Shown piece by piece: positions 24,939-35,292 of a stretch of DNA of 64,000 nt; position 1 is the first letter of the stretch, and each line of letters opens with the position of its first letter. Source of the DNA: Pseudoduganella violaceinigra DSM 15887 (GTDB taxonomy: Bacteria; Pseudomonadota; Gammaproteobacteria; Burkholderiales; Burkholderiaceae_D); contig NZ_AUDI01000009.1 in assembly GCF_000425385.1 (NCBI RefSeq), positions 124,001-188,000 on the forward strand, in the 5' to 3' direction. The notes below the pieces were generated by a model. That model saw only the letters and a list, made by a program, of their open reading frames with translations, did no database searches and had not been told where the DNA came from. The translations under genes and the position numbers were made by a program.

Positions 24939-27908
24939 TCAGCCGTCCACGCGGTTGCGGCCGCCGCGCTTGGCGCGGTACAGCGCCTGGTCGGCGCGCA
25001 CCAGGGCGGCGTCGCCATTGCGCTCCAATGGCGACAGGCTGGCGATGCCGATGCTGACCGTGATGGCGACCTGGCTGCCGTCGCGCCCCATCGGCGTGTC
25101 GGCGATGCGCTGGCGCAGGCGTTCGGCGAAGGCGCGCGCCGCGTCCAGGTCGGCGCCCGGCAACAGGATGGCGAATTCCTCGCCGCCGACGCGGCCCAGC
25201 ATGTCGATCTTGCGCTGCGAGTCGCGCATCAGGCCGGCCAGGTGGCGCAGCACCGCGTCGCCCCAGTCGTGGCCATGTTCGTCGTTGATGTGCTTGAAGT
25301 GGTCGATGTCGAGCATCAGCACGGCGGCGCGGCCGCCGACGTCGCGCTGCAGGCGGGCCTGCTCGTCTTCCAGGCGCGCCATGAATTCGCGCCGGTTCGG
25401 CAGGCCGGTCAGGTAGTCGGTGCTGGCCAGCTGCACCAGTTCATCGTTCAAGCGCTTGCGCTCCGTGATGTCGAGGGTGGAGACGATCACGAAATCGAGC
25501 GCGTGCTCGTGGCCCGGCATCACCAGCAAGGTCAATTCATTCTGGCGCTCGACCCCGTCCAGGCGCAGGAAGCTGCCTTCGCCCTGGAACAGGTGGGCGC
25601 CCTGCAGCAGCGCCTGCAGCGCGCGGCCGAACACCGGCAGCGCCGGCGGCGCGAAGTTCTGCGCCAGGCCCAGCCTGCCGGGCTGCTTGTCGGCGGCAGC
25701 GGCGCCCACCTGGGCCAGGGCGGCGGCGTTGACGTCGGTGATGCGCACCCGCTGCGCCAGGCGCGGCAGCTCGCGGGGATGGTCCTGCAGCCACTGCGCC
25801 AGGTCGTCCACGCCGGCGTCGGCCAGCTCCTGCAAGGCGGCGCGCACGGCCGACCAGTCCTGCTGCCACAAGGCCACCGGCGCGTGGTCGTACAAGCTGC
25901 GAAAGCGCGCTTCGCCGACACGCAGGGCGGCGGCGGCGCGCGCCTGCTCCACGGCGATGCCGGCCAGGCTGGCGGCCTGGTCGAGCAGGGCGATATGGGC
26001 CACGCTGGGGCGCTGCGGTTCGCGGTGGTAAATGGCGAAGGAGCCCAGGATCTTGCCGTTGGCGCCGTGCACCGGTTCCGACCAGCAGGCCCCCAGCCCA
26101 TTGTCCAGGGCCAGCTCGCGGTAAGGCGTCCACAGCGGGTCGGTGCCGATATCGTCGACGATGACGCGGCAGTTGCTGCGGACCGCCTTGCCGCATGCGC
26201 CGTTGCCGGCATCGATCGCCAAGCCGTGGATGGCGCGATTGAACGCGGGCGGCAGGCTGGGGCCGGCGGCCACGAACAGGTGACGGCCCTCCTCGTCCAG
26301 CAGCATGACGCTGCAGATCATGCCGGGATTGACCGCTTCGATGCCGCGCAGCAGGCTATCCAGCACTTGCTGCAGCGGCGCGCCGGCGGCCAGCAGCTCC
26401 AGCACCTGGTGGCGCCCTTCTTCGCGCCGTTCGTTCAGGGTGCGCTCGGTGATGTCGCGGAAGGACCAGAGGCGCGCCGCCTCGCTGCCCAGGTGCAGCG
26501 GGCGCGTGGCCACTTCCAGCACGCGCCCGTCGCGCATCGGCAGCTGGCTGTGGCTGTCCTCCGGCGCCTGGTCCTGGCGCGCGCAGGCTTGCCGGAAGGC
26601 CTCGGGCTGCTCCAGCTGGGCCGCCATATGGGCCAACAGGATGGCGCCATCGTTCTGCCAGTCCAGCTGTTCGGGCACATTCCACAACTGGCGGAAGCGG
26701 CGGTTGGAATTCAGCACGGCGCCGCGGTAGTTGTCGACCAGGATGCCGTCCACCGTCGAATCGAGGATGCAGCGCAAGACCGCCTGGCTGGCTTGCGCAT
26801 GTTCGGCCATGGCCAGCAGGGTTTCCTGGCCTTCGCGCAATTCGTCGCCCATGCGGCTGCTCTGGTCCAGCGCCACGCGCAGGCGCTGGCGGCTTTCCGC
26901 CAGCACATAGGCCAGCAGCGCCAGCAAGGCGCTCATGAGCAGGCCGCCCAGCGCAATGGCGTGCGGCTTGTCGGACAGGACGCCGCCAGGCCTGGGCAGG
27001 GCGCTGACCTGCAGCGTCCAGCGCCGCCCGGCCAAGTGCAGCGGCTTGAGGGTGTGGCGGCGGTCGCCGTTGGCGGTGAGCGCCGGCGCGCTGTCGAACA
27101 GGCGGTTCTCCAGCTTCGGCTCCTCGCCGTCGTAGATGGCCACGGCGAGGCCGCGCAGCGCATCCTGGCCCAGCGCCCCCATCACGTCGCCGATGCGAAA
27201 CGGCGCGTAGACCCAGCCCGCCAGCGCGGCGCGGCGCTGGCGCTGGGTGGCGCGCCCCATGCCGTTCTGGTAGATGGGCAGCGCCACTAGAAAGCCGGCC
27301 TGCACCGGGCCGGCGCCGTCCTGCTTGAGCAGCAGCTTGCCGCTCATGGCCGGCAGGCCGCTGTCGCGCGCCTGCTCGAAGGCGGCGCGGCGCACCGGTT
27401 CGGCCAGGCCGTCGTAGCCGAAAGCTTGCAGGTTGCTGCCCGTGAAGGGCTCGAGGTAGACCACCGGCGCGTACTGGCTGCGCTGGCCGGGCGGGGTGAC
27501 CGCGTAGTCGGGGAAGCCGTCGGCCTGGACCCGGGCGATATGGTGCGCCAGCTGGGCGGCCGGCACCAGGCGCATATAGCCGATGCCCTGCAGGCCCGGG
27601 AAGTTCTGGGCCAGTTCCAGGCGTTCGATATAGGTGTGGAATTCGCGCCGGTCGACAAAATCGGAGCTGGCGAACAAGCCCTGCACGCCATACAGCAGCT
27701 GCACATACGCCTGCATGCGCGCGGCGACATGATTGGCCAGTTCGCGCGCGCGGTACTCGAAGTCGGCATTGGCGTCGCGCCGGGCGTCGGCCTGGGCGCC
27801 CCACCAGACGCTGGCCGTGGCCGTCAGGCACAGCGCGGCCACCAACCCCGCCAGCAGGCGGGGCTGGAGCAAGCGCTGCGACAGCGGGCTGGCTGGTGGC
27901 CTGTGCAT
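24939..27908 (-). CDS. CHASE-PAS-GAF-GGDEF diguanylate cyclase
   Basis: A 989-residue membrane enzyme making c-di-GMP. A first membrane helix (about 15-37), a periplasmic CHASE domain (about 75-290; LQGIGYMRLVP, YAPVVYLEPF), a second helix near 317-338, a PAS domain (about 375-490), a GAF domain (about 500-650), a second PAS-like region, and GGDEF. The active site is GGEEF at 908-912, with an RxxD product-inhibition site (RKID) five residues before it, so it is probably active and feedback controlled. The signal bound by CHASE is unknown. It is divergent from no gene and sits alone. Confidence 0.93.
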   Translation of the reverse strand: MHRPPASPLSQRLLQPRLLAGLVAALCLTATASVWWGAQADARRDANADFEYRARELANHVAARMQAYVQLLYGVQGLFASSDFVDRREFHTYIERLELAQNFPGLQGIGYMRLVPAAQLAHHIARVQADGFPDYAVTPPGQRSQYAPVVYLEPFTGSNLQAFGYDGLAEPVRRAAFEQARDSGLPAMSGKLLLKQDGAGPVQAGFLVALPIYQNGMGRATQRQRRAALAGWVYAPFRIGDVMGALGQDALRGLAVAIYDGEEPKLENRLFDSAPALTANGDRRHTLKPLHLAGRRWTLQVSALPRPGGVLSDKPHAIALGGLLMSALLALLAYVLAESRQRLRVALDQSSRMGDELREGQETLLAMAEHAQASQAVLRCILDSTVDGILVDNYRGAVLNSNRRFRQLWNVPEQLDWQNDGAILLAHMAAQLEQPEAFRQACARQDQAPEDSHSQLPMRDGRVLEVATRPLHLGSEAARLWSFRDITERTLNERREEGRHQVLELLAAGAPLQQVLDSLLRGIEAVNPGMICSVMLLDEEGRHLFVAAGPSLPPAFNRAIHGLAIDAGNGACGKAVRSNCRVIVDDIGTDPLWTPYRELALDNGLGACWSEPVHGANGKILGSFAIYHREPQRPSVAHIALLDQAASLAGIAVEQARAAAALRVGEARFRSLYDHAPVALWQQDWSAVRAALQELADAGVDDLAQWLQDHPRELPRLAQRVRITDVNAAALAQVGAAAADKQPGRLGLAQNFAPPALPVFGRALQALLQGAHLFQGEGSFLRLDGVERQNELTLLVMPGHEHALDFVIVSTLDITERKRLNDELVQLASTDYLTGLPNRREFMARLEDEQARLQRDVGGRAAVLMLDIDHFKHINDEHGHDWGDAVLRHLAGLMRDSQRKIDMLGRVGGEEFAILLPGADLDAARAFAERLRQRIADTPMGRDGSQVAITVSIGIASLSPLERNGDAALVRADQALYRAKRGGRNRVDG

Positions 27909-27957
27909 ACCCGCATACTAGTTTATTTAGGGCAAAGAAATTGCCCTATAGAAAAAG

Positions 27958-28689
27958 TCAATCGGCGCCAGCGGGGCGATTGTGACTGGAAGTGGCATGG
28001 TACAGGCGGTAGCCGCGCGCGCGCAGCTCGCAGGCCGGGCATGTGCCGCAGCCGTAGCCCCAGTCGTGCAGCTCGCCGCGTTCGCCCTTGTAGCAGGTGT
28101 GGGTATCGGCGCGGATCAGGTCGACCAGCTGGCGCCCGCCCAGGCGTTCGGCCAGCTGCCAGGTTTGCGACTTGTCCAGCCACATCAGCGGCGTTTCCAG
28201 CTTGTTGCGGGTATCCATGCCCAGGTTGAGGGCCACCTGCAGCGCCTTCATGGTGTCATCGCGGCAGTCGGGATAGCCGGAAAAATCGGTTTCGCACATG
28301 CCGCCCACCAGCACGGTCAGGCCGCGCCGGTAGGCCACGGTGGCGGCCACGGTCATGAACAGCAGGTTGCGGCCGGGGACGAAGGTGTTGGGCAGGCCGT
28401 TTTCCTGCATTTCGATCTCGATGTCTTCGGTCATGGCCGTTTTCGACAGCTGCGAGATCAGGCCCAGGTCGACCATATGGTCCTCGCCCAGGCGGGCCGC
28501 CCATTCCGGCTTCAGGCTGCGCAGCTGTTCCAGCACGCGCGGGCGCACGGCCAGCTCGATGGCATGGCGCTGGCCATAATCGAAGCCGATGGTTTCGACG
28601 CGCGGATAGCGCTCGAGGGCCCATGCCAGGCAGGTGGTCGAGTCCTGTCCACCGCTGAACAGGACCAGTGCGGCGTCGTTAGTCAGCAT
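27958..28689 (-). CDS. queC: 7-cyano-7-deazaguanine synthase QueC
   Basis: A 243-residue PP-loop ATPase converting 7-carboxy-7-deazaguanine to preQ0, an intermediate of queuosine tRNA modification. The PP-loop [10 protein letters not shown] is at 11-20; the C-terminal zinc site is traced by TCYKGERG and [12 protein letters not shown]. Length is normal for the family. No other queuosine gene is next to it in this window. It is divergent from tamA across 112 bp that must hold promoters for both. Confidence 0.96.
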   Translation of the reverse strand: MLTNDAALVLFSGGQDSTTCLAWALERYPRVETIGFDYGQRHAIELAVRPRVLEQLRSLKPEWAARLGEDHMVDLGLISQLSKTAMTEDIEIEMQENGLPNTFVPGRNLLFMTVAATVAYRRGLTVLVGGMCETDFSGYPDCRDDTMKALQVALNLGMDTRNKLETPLMWLDKSQTWQLAERLGGRQLVDLIRADTHTCYKGERGELHDWGYGCGTCPACELRARGYRLYHATSSHNRPAGAD

Positions 28690-28801
28690 CGCTTCACTTT
28701 CTCTTGGTTGCTTCTGGTTTTAAAAAGTCTTAGGGGTACGCCCACTTTTCTGCTGATCCGGTAACATTCGGTTTCGACTTCCAGAGCGCAGATCACGAAT
28801 T

Positions 28802-30604
28802 TTGGCACAAACCGGCATAAAAGTATTGAAGGGCCTGATCCTGGGCTGCGCCGCCCTGCTGCCCTTGCTGGCCGCCGCGCAGGACTGGCATTACGAGGTG
28901 CGCATCAACGCGCCGCACGGACTGGAGTCACTCCTCGAAGACAACCTGGACCTGGTGCGCTACCGCAAGAGCCCGCGCATGGACCGCGACCAGCTGCAGC
29001 GCATGCTGCGCGCGGCGCCCGAGCAGATCAAGACCCTGGCGGCCACGGCCGGCTACTACACGCCGGCCGTCGATATCCGCCTGGACGACAGCGGCACGCC
29101 GACCGTGCGGATCGAGGTGGTGCCGGGCGAACCGGTGCGGGTGGGCGAGGTCGACATCCGGTTGGCAGGTTTCGAGTCGACCGCCGCCGCGCCCTTCGAC
29201 CAGCAGGCCCTGAAAGCCGGCTGGGGCCTGCCGGCGGGGTCCGTGTTCCGCCAGGACGAATGGGAAAAGGCCAAGCGCGATCTCCTGCGCGCGGTGGTGC
29301 AGACGCGCTACCCGCGCGCGCAGATGACGGCCAGCGAAGCCGTGGTCGATCCGGAAACCCGGCGCGCCCTGCTGCATGTGACGCTGGAGAGCGGGCCCGA
29401 GATGCGCTTCGGCGAACTGAAAATCGAGGGCCTGCGGCGCTATCCGGCGTCGGTGGTGCGCAACCTGAACCCGATCAAGCCGGGCGACTATTACAGCGAA
29501 GCGGCGCTGCAGGCCTACCAGGGCAAGCTGCAGGATACCGGCTATTTCGCCAACGTCGAGGTGAGCGCCGACCTGTCCGCGCTGCTGGACGAACAGATCG
29601 CCGCCGCCGCGGACAAGGCCGAAGGCACGCCGCCGCCGGCCGCCATGGCGCCGCTGCCCCTGCTGGTGCGGGTGGTCGAGAACCGGCGCAAGACCGCCAG
29701 CGTGGGTATCGGCTTCAGCACCAATACCGGCGCCCGCACGTCCGGCACGTACGACGACCTGGACGTGTTTGGCCTGAAGATGAAAAGCGCGCTGACGCTG
29801 GAGACCAAGCGCCAGTCGGCGCGCAGCGATTTCTATTTCCCCACCACGGCCGACGGCTACAACGACAGCTTCGGCGCCGCGCTGGAGCGCAAGGACATCG
29901 AGGGCGAGATCACGCGCACCGGTTCCATCGCCGCCAAGCGGGCCTGGGGCACGCCGCTGCTGGAACACAGTATCTCGATCGAGTACCTGAACGAGAGCAA
30001 GACGGTGAACCGCGTGCTCTCATCGCATAGCCAGTCGCTGCCCATCACCTATGCCGCCACCTGGCGCAAGGTGGACAACCTGGTGTTCCCCACCCAGGGC
30101 CATGTGATCAATGCCACGCTGGGCGGGGCGCTGCTTCCGCTGCTGACGGACGAGAAATTCCTCCGCGCCACCGCGCGCGGCATCACCTACCGCCCTTTAA
30201 GCCCGGCGTCGACCGTGATCCTGCGCGCGGAGATCGGCGCGCTCGCCTCGGCGCGCCAGGACGGCGTGCCGACCACCTACCTGTTCCGCGCCGGCGGCGA
30301 CAACTCGGTGCGCGGCTACGCCTACCAGGAGCTGGGCGTGCAGCAGGGCGACGCCACGGTCGGCGGCCGCTACCTGGTGACCGGCAGCGCGGAGTACCAG
30401 TACTGGTTCAAGCCGGCCTGGGGCGCGGCGCTCTTCTACGACGCCGGCAATGCCGCCAACTCCCTGGGCGGGCTGCATCCCAAGTCCGGCTACGGGGCCG
30501 GGGTGCGCTACAAAAGCCCGGTCGGACCGATCAACGTCGACCTGGCCTACGGCCATGCCACCGGCAAGGTGCGCCTACATTTCTCGCTGGGATTCACGTT
30601 CTGA
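28802..30604 (+). CDS. tamA: Translocation and assembly module TamA
   Basis: A 600-residue Omp85-family outer-membrane protein. A signal peptide (GLILGCAALLPLLAAAQ), three POTRA domains (about 30-290, including RFGELKIEGLRRYPASVV), and a 16-strand barrel with the Omp85 hallmark YLFRAGGDNSVRGYAYQELG and a C-terminal aromatic strand ending in GFTF. TamA works with TamB in assembly of outer-membrane proteins and lipid transport to the outer membrane. The start is a TTG at 28802 with no strong ribosome binding site; a TTG at 28826 is an alternative. The stop overlaps the tamB start by one base. Confidence 0.93.
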   Translation: MAQTGIKVLKGLILGCAALLPLLAAAQDWHYEVRINAPHGLESLLEDNLDLVRYRKSPRMDRDQLQRMLRAAPEQIKTLAATAGYYTPAVDIRLDDSGTPTVRIEVVPGEPVRVGEVDIRLAGFESTAAAPFDQQALKAGWGLPAGSVFRQDEWEKAKRDLLRAVVQTRYPRAQMTASEAVVDPETRRALLHVTLESGPEMRFGELKIEGLRRYPASVVRNLNPIKPGDYYSEAALQAYQGKLQDTGYFANVEVSADLSALLDEQIAAAADKAEGTPPPAAMAPLPLLVRVVENRRKTASVGIGFSTNTGARTSGTYDDLDVFGLKMKSALTLETKRQSARSDFYFPTTADGYNDSFGAALERKDIEGEITRTGSIAAKRAWGTPLLEHSISIEYLNESKTVNRVLSSHSQSLPITYAATWRKVDNLVFPTQGHVINATLGGALLPLLTDEKFLRATARGITYRPLSPASTVILRAEIGALASARQDGVPTTYLFRAGGDNSVRGYAYQELGVQQGDATVGGRYLVTGSAEYQYWFKPAWGAALFYDAGNAANSLGGLHPKSGYGAGVRYKSPVGPINVDLAYGHATGKVRLHFSLGFTF

Positions 30605-33600
30605 TGGATACGCCGCCTACTCCTCCTGACACGCCCGTGCCGCCAGCGCCGCGGCGCAAATGGCTGCGCCGCGCCCTGCTCGGCGGCGGCGCAACCCTGG
30701 CCGTCCTGGGCGGTGCGCTCTGGCTGCTGGGCCGGGAAAGCACTTTGCAGGGCATCCTGGCGCAGGTCGCCCGCGCCAGCGGCGGCCAGATTTCGGTCAG
30801 CGGCGTCAGCGGCTCGCTGTATGGCCGCATGCACATCGGCCATCTCGTCTACCGCGACGCATCGAGCGTGCTCACGCTCGACAACATCGAGATCAACTGG
30901 TCGCCGCTGCAGTATTTCAGCGAAGGCGTCGCCATCAGCGAACTGCACGTGGCGCGCGCCGAGTCGCGCGCCACCGGGCCCGCCAAGCCCGCCGCGATGC
31001 CGGCCTCGATCGCCCCGCCGTTCCGGCTGCAGCTCGGCGACGGCCGCGTGACGACCCTGGCCCTCGTCGCCCTGGACGGCAGCCGCACGGAATTGCACGC
31101 GATCCGGCTGCAGCTGCAAGGCGACGGTCAGCGCTGGCTGCTGAAAGACGCCAGCGCCGAGACGCCGGCCGGCGCCATCGCCGCCAGCGCCGAAATGTCC
31201 ACGCAGCGGCCGTATAAGCTGAGCGCGACGGCGGCCCTGGCGCCGCTGCCGGCAGCGGGGGCCGGGCCAGTGAAGGCGCCCGACCCGGGCCTGGTCCGGC
31301 GCAGCGCGGCCAAGCTGGAAATGGTCGCCAGCGGCGATCTGGCCCAGCTCAAGCTCGACGTCAAAGGCACATCGCATTACGCCAACGGCGACGGCACGCT
31401 GCTGCTGGCGCCGTTCGACGCCCTGCCCCTGCGCAGCATCCGGCTGCAGGCGCGCGATGTCGATCCGTCGCGCTTCGATCCGGCCTGGCCCAAGGCCGCC
31501 ATCGACCTGGCGCTGGATGCCGCCATCGAGGGCAACAAACTGTCCGGCAAACTGGCCGCCACCAACCGCGGTACACTCGGCCCGCTGGACCAGCAACAGC
31601 TGCCGCTGCAAAGCGCCTTCGCCCAACTGGGGGGCACGCTGGACAACGCCAGCCTGGGCGGCCTGCTGATCGACTTCGGCGCCGCCGGCAAATTCACCGG
31701 CGGCGGCACCCTGCGCCGCCTGCCGCAAGACGGCGGCATCGACAGCGCCGCCCTGCGCCTGCATACCGACCGGCTCGACCTGCACGGCTTGTTCAGCGCC
31801 GCGGCACGCACCGCCATCGCCGGCGATATCAGCGCCGACAGCAAGGGCCGGCAGCACACGTTGCGCGCGGCACTGGGCGAAGGCAAGCTGCGGCTGGACG
31901 CGCACGCCACGCTGCGCGACTTGCTGCTGACCGTGCACGAAGCCCGCCTCACGGCCGGCCAGGGCAGCATTACCGCCACGGCGCAGGCCAGCCTGAAGGA
32001 GGACCAGGCCTTCAAGGCCAACGCCAGCGCCAAGCGCTTCGATCCCGCCGCGCTGGGCGCCTTCGCGGTGGCCGACCTGAATGCGGAACTGCAGGCCAGC
32101 GGCAAGCTGGCGCCGGACTGGCGCGCCGCCGTCAGCCTGCTGCTGCAGCCCAGTAAGCTGATGGGACAGCCGCTGTCCGGCAAAGCCGTGCTGGCCGCCG
32201 ATGCCAGGCATCTTTCCGGCATCGATGCCAGCCTGGCCTACGCCCGCAACAACTTCACCGCGCGCGGCGCATTCGGCGCGGCCGGCGACCAGCTCGATTG
32301 GCAGCTCGAGGCGGCGCAGCTGGCCGCGCTCCACCCGCAGCTGCAGGGCAGCGCAAACGCCAGCGGCACCCTGGCCGGCGGCTATGCGGCGCCGCGCACC
32401 AGCTTCAGCGCCGAAGCGCGCGGGCTGGCGTTCCTGGCGCCGGGCCAGCGCGCGCCGGCGGCCCAGGCCGACAGCGTGATCAAGGCCAGCGGCGAAGCGG
32501 CCCTGTCCGGGACGATGGACGTCAAGCTGTCCGGCAGCGCGGCGCGCGTCAATCCCGCCAGCTTCGGTGCGCCCGTGGCCGGCAGCGTCAACGCGGACTT
32601 CGACGCCAGCCTGCGCGCCAGCGCCGACTGGCTGGCCCATGCCGACATCCGCTTGCAGCCCGCGTCCACGCTGGGCAACGCGGCGCTGAGCGGCCACGCC
32701 CGCCTGGCCGCCAGTCCCGGCCGCGTGCAGGACGGCGACATCGACCTGCACCTCGGCCCCAACCTGCTGCAGGCCAGGGGCGCCTTCGGCAAGCCGCAGG
32801 ACCGCTTCGACTGGAAGCTCGACGCGCCGCAACTGGCAGTGCTGGGCAGCGGCTGGTCGGGCAGCCTGCGCGGCAGCGGCTATGCCAGCGGCGGCGCTGG
32901 CGGCAAGGCCATGCCCACGCTCAGCGCAAGCCTGGACGGCGCCTCCCTGCGCCTGCCGGGCCAGTTCGAAATCGCCACCATCAAGGGCAGCGCCACCATC
33001 GGCACCGCCGTCGGCCCGGACGATCCGCTGCAGGCCGACCTGGCGCTGAGCGGCTTGAATGCGCCGGGCGTGCAGCTGGACCGCCTGCGCCTGCAAGCCA
33101 GCGGCAGCGCCGGCAACCACAGCGTGCAGGTCGGCGCCGCCAACCCGGACTTCGACGCCAGCGCCAGGCTGCACGGCAGCGTGGCCGGCGACAGCTGGAA
33201 CGGCAGCATCGACGCCCTGCAGAACAAGGGCCGCTTCGCCCTATCGCTGCAGGCGCCGGCCACCCTGCGCATCGCCGGCCGCGAGGGCGGCGGCATGGCG
33301 GGCCTGGCCAAGCCGGAACAGCTTGCGCTCGGCGGCGCCACCATCGCCATGCCGGAAGGCAGCCTGCGCATCGACACGCTGGAAAAGAACGGCCTGCACT
33401 GGCGCAGCAAAGGCACGGCCACCGGGGTCAACGCCGCTTATCTGGCCCAGTTGTCCGACACCTGGCGCAGCAGCGTCGCCAGCACCATGACGCTGGGCGG
33501 CGACTGGGCGCTCGACCTGTCGGCGCCGGCGGCGAAAGGCGCCGCGCCCGCATTGGACGGCACCGTGCACGTGTTCCGCGAAAAAGGCGATATCACCATC

Positions 33601-35046
33601 ACCGGCGGCGAACGCCCCCTCCCGCTCGGCCTGAAACTGCTCGATGCGCACGTCACCGTGGCCGGCGACCAGCTGCGCGCCCAGGCCGAACTCGCCGGCG
33701 ACAAGGCCGGCAACGCGCGCCTGGAAGCCACGGCCCAGCTGCGCGACGGCCGCATTCCCGCCGACAGCCCGCTGCAATTCGGCGCCAGCGCCAGCCTGCC
33801 CTCCATCGCCTGGCTGTCGCCACTGCTCGGGGTGCAGGGCATGGAACTCGATGGCGCCCTGCGCGCCAGCGCCGCGGGCCGCGGCACCATCGCCAATCCC
33901 CTGCTGGACGGCGAGGTGGTGGGCGACGGCCTGTCGATCAACTGGGCCGAGCAAGGCATCCGCCTGCGCAACGGCGCCTTGCAGGCCAAGGTCGCCGGCG
34001 ACCAGCTGCAGCTGCAGCGCCTGCGCTTCGATGGTACCGACGGCCATGTGCAGGCCGACGGCTGGCTGCGGCTGACCGGCGGCGACGTGGCGCTGGACCT
34101 CAAGCTGGCCGCCGACAAGCTGCAAGTGTTCAACCGGCCCGACCGCACCCTGGTCCTGAGCGGCAGCAGCACCCTGGTGCGCGACGCCAAGCGCTTCGAA
34201 TTCGATGGCAAATTCAAGGCCAACCGCGCCCTGATCGAGTTGCCTTCGCTCGACACCCCGACCATCAGCGAGGACGTGGTGATCCTCGGCCGCGAAAAAC
34301 CGAAGACCGCCCCCGCCACCGGGCAGCCGCTGAACATCGATGTGGAAGCCGACCTGGGCGACGACTTCACCCTGCGCGGCAAAGGCCTGGACGCCCAGCT
34401 GGCCGGCAGCGTGCGCGTGCGCGTGGCCGAGCGCCGGCCGCCGCGCGTCAATGGCAGCATCCGCGTCGTCAGCGGTACCTATGCCGCCTACGGCCAGCGC
34501 CTGGCGATCGAACGGGGCGTGCTGAATTTCACCGGCGCCTACGACAACCCCAGCCTGAACATCCGCGCCGTGCGCAAACGTCCCGAGGGCGACGAATTGA
34601 GCGAAACCAATGTGGAAGCGGGGGTCGAAGTGCGCGGCACGGCGCTGGCGCCGGCCGCCAAGCTGGTCTCGACGCCGTCGGTGCCGGACAGCGAAAAGCT
34701 GGCCTGGATGGTGCTCGGCCACGGCACCGCCGACATGGCGGGCAATGAAATGAGCCTGCTCGGCACGGCCGCCGGCGCCCTGCTGGGCGGCAGCGGCGGC
34801 CCAAGCCTGGCGAACCGGGTCGGGCTCGATGAACTGGGCGTGAGCCAGGCCAAGGGGCTGGAAAGCACCGTTGTCACGGTCGGCAAGAAGCTGTCCTCGC
34901 GCGCCTATCTGAGTTTCGAACAGGGCGCGGGAAGCGCCACCAGCCTGGTCAAGCTGCGCTACAAGATCAACAACCGGGTCACGCTGCAGGTGCAAACGGG
35001 CACCAACAACGCGCTGGACGTGCTCTATAACTGGGCGTTCGACTGA
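30604..35046 (+). CDS. tamB: Translocation and assembly module TamB
   Basis: A 1480-residue inner-membrane-anchored protein of the AsmA/TamB group. One N-terminal membrane anchor (about 22-44) is followed by a very long repetitive beta-helical groove made of degenerate strands such as LHTDRLDLHGLFSAA, and a C-terminal TamB (DUF490) domain with ADLGDDFTLRGKGLDAQLAG, RVVSGTYAAYGQRL and ending in YNWAFD. It spans the periplasm and is thought to move lipids or assist TamA. Length is somewhat above the E. coli protein. The ATG overlaps the tamA stop, so expression is coupled. Confidence 0.94.
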   Translation: MDTPPTPPDTPVPPAPRRKWLRRALLGGGATLAVLGGALWLLGRESTLQGILAQVARASGGQISVSGVSGSLYGRMHIGHLVYRDASSVLTLDNIEINWSPLQYFSEGVAISELHVARAESRATGPAKPAAMPASIAPPFRLQLGDGRVTTLALVALDGSRTELHAIRLQLQGDGQRWLLKDASAETPAGAIAASAEMSTQRPYKLSATAALAPLPAAGAGPVKAPDPGLVRRSAAKLEMVASGDLAQLKLDVKGTSHYANGDGTLLLAPFDALPLRSIRLQARDVDPSRFDPAWPKAAIDLALDAAIEGNKLSGKLAATNRGTLGPLDQQQLPLQSAFAQLGGTLDNASLGGLLIDFGAAGKFTGGGTLRRLPQDGGIDSAALRLHTDRLDLHGLFSAAARTAIAGDISADSKGRQHTLRAALGEGKLRLDAHATLRDLLLTVHEARLTAGQGSITATAQASLKEDQAFKANASAKRFDPAALGAFAVADLNAELQASGKLAPDWRAAVSLLLQPSKLMGQPLSGKAVLAADARHLSGIDASLAYARNNFTARGAFGAAGDQLDWQLEAAQLAALHPQLQGSANASGTLAGGYAAPRTSFSAEARGLAFLAPGQRAPAAQADSVIKASGEAALSGTMDVKLSGSAARVNPASFGAPVAGSVNADFDASLRASADWLAHADIRLQPASTLGNAALSGHARLAASPGRVQDGDIDLHLGPNLLQARGAFGKPQDRFDWKLDAPQLAVLGSGWSGSLRGSGYASGGAGGKAMPTLSASLDGASLRLPGQFEIATIKGSATIGTAVGPDDPLQADLALSGLNAPGVQLDRLRLQASGSAGNHSVQVGAANPDFDASARLHGSVAGDSWNGSIDALQNKGRFALSLQAPATLRIAGREGGGMAGLAKPEQLALGGATIAMPEGSLRIDTLEKNGLHWRSKGTATGVNAAYLAQLSDTWRSSVASTMTLGGDWALDLSAPAAKGAAPALDGTVHVFREKGDITITGGERPLPLGLKLLDAHVTVAGDQLRAQAELAGDKAGNARLEATAQLRDGRIPADSPLQFGASASLPSIAWLSPLLGVQGMELDGALRASAAGRGTIANPLLDGEVVGDGLSINWAEQGIRLRNGALQAKVAGDQLQLQRLRFDGTDGHVQADGWLRLTGGDVALDLKLAADKLQVFNRPDRTLVLSGSSTLVRDAKRFEFDGKFKANRALIELPSLDTPTISEDVVILGREKPKTAPATGQPLNIDVEADLGDDFTLRGKGLDAQLAGSVRVRVAERRPPRVNGSIRVVSGTYAAYGQRLAIERGVLNFTGAYDNPSLNIRAVRKRPEGDELSETNVEAGVEVRGTALAPAAKLVSTPSVPDSEKLAWMVLGHGTADMAGNEMSLLGTAAGALLGGSGGPSLANRVGLDELGVSQAKGLESTVVTVGKKLSSRAYLSFEQGAGSATSLVKLRYKINNRVTLQVQTGTNNALDVLYNWAFD

Positions 35047-35207
35047 CCCGGCGGCCCCAGCTCGGGATTATGGCTGGGCACCGGCTCGTCCTGTGGGACG
35101 GGACTGTGCGGGCTGTGGGGGTGCACCGGCTCCGGGCGCGGCTGCGATTCATCGACCGGCACCGGCAAGTCCGGCGCGCGGTGGGCGTGGATGGGGTGTT
35201 TATCCAT
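35025..35207 (-). CDS. Small proline/histidine-rich protein
   Basis: A 60-residue hydrophilic peptide starting MDKHPIHAHRAPDLPVPVDE, rich in Pro, His and Glu, with PVPQDEPVPSHNPELGPPG near the end. No membrane or signal segment. The ATG at 35207 has CGGAG eight bases upstream. Its 3' end overlaps the tamB 3' end by 22 bp on the other strand. Proteins with this PVPVDE/DEPVPSHNP style seem common as hypotheticals in related genera, but I recall no function. Confidence 0.5.
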   Translation of the reverse strand: MDKHPIHAHRAPDLPVPVDESQPRPEPVHPHSPHSPVPQDEPVPSHNPELGPPGQSNAQL

Positions 35208-35292
35208 GGCTGGGACTCCGGAAAGCGAGATCACGAACGGGTATTCTACGCCTCCGGGTAGAATCTTTCTTTTTTATGAATTGCGCCGCTCC

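Noticed and set aside
32298..34748. 816-codon frame inside tamB on the same strand
   Set aside because: Arg/Gln/Pro-rich translation without domains, fully inside tamB.
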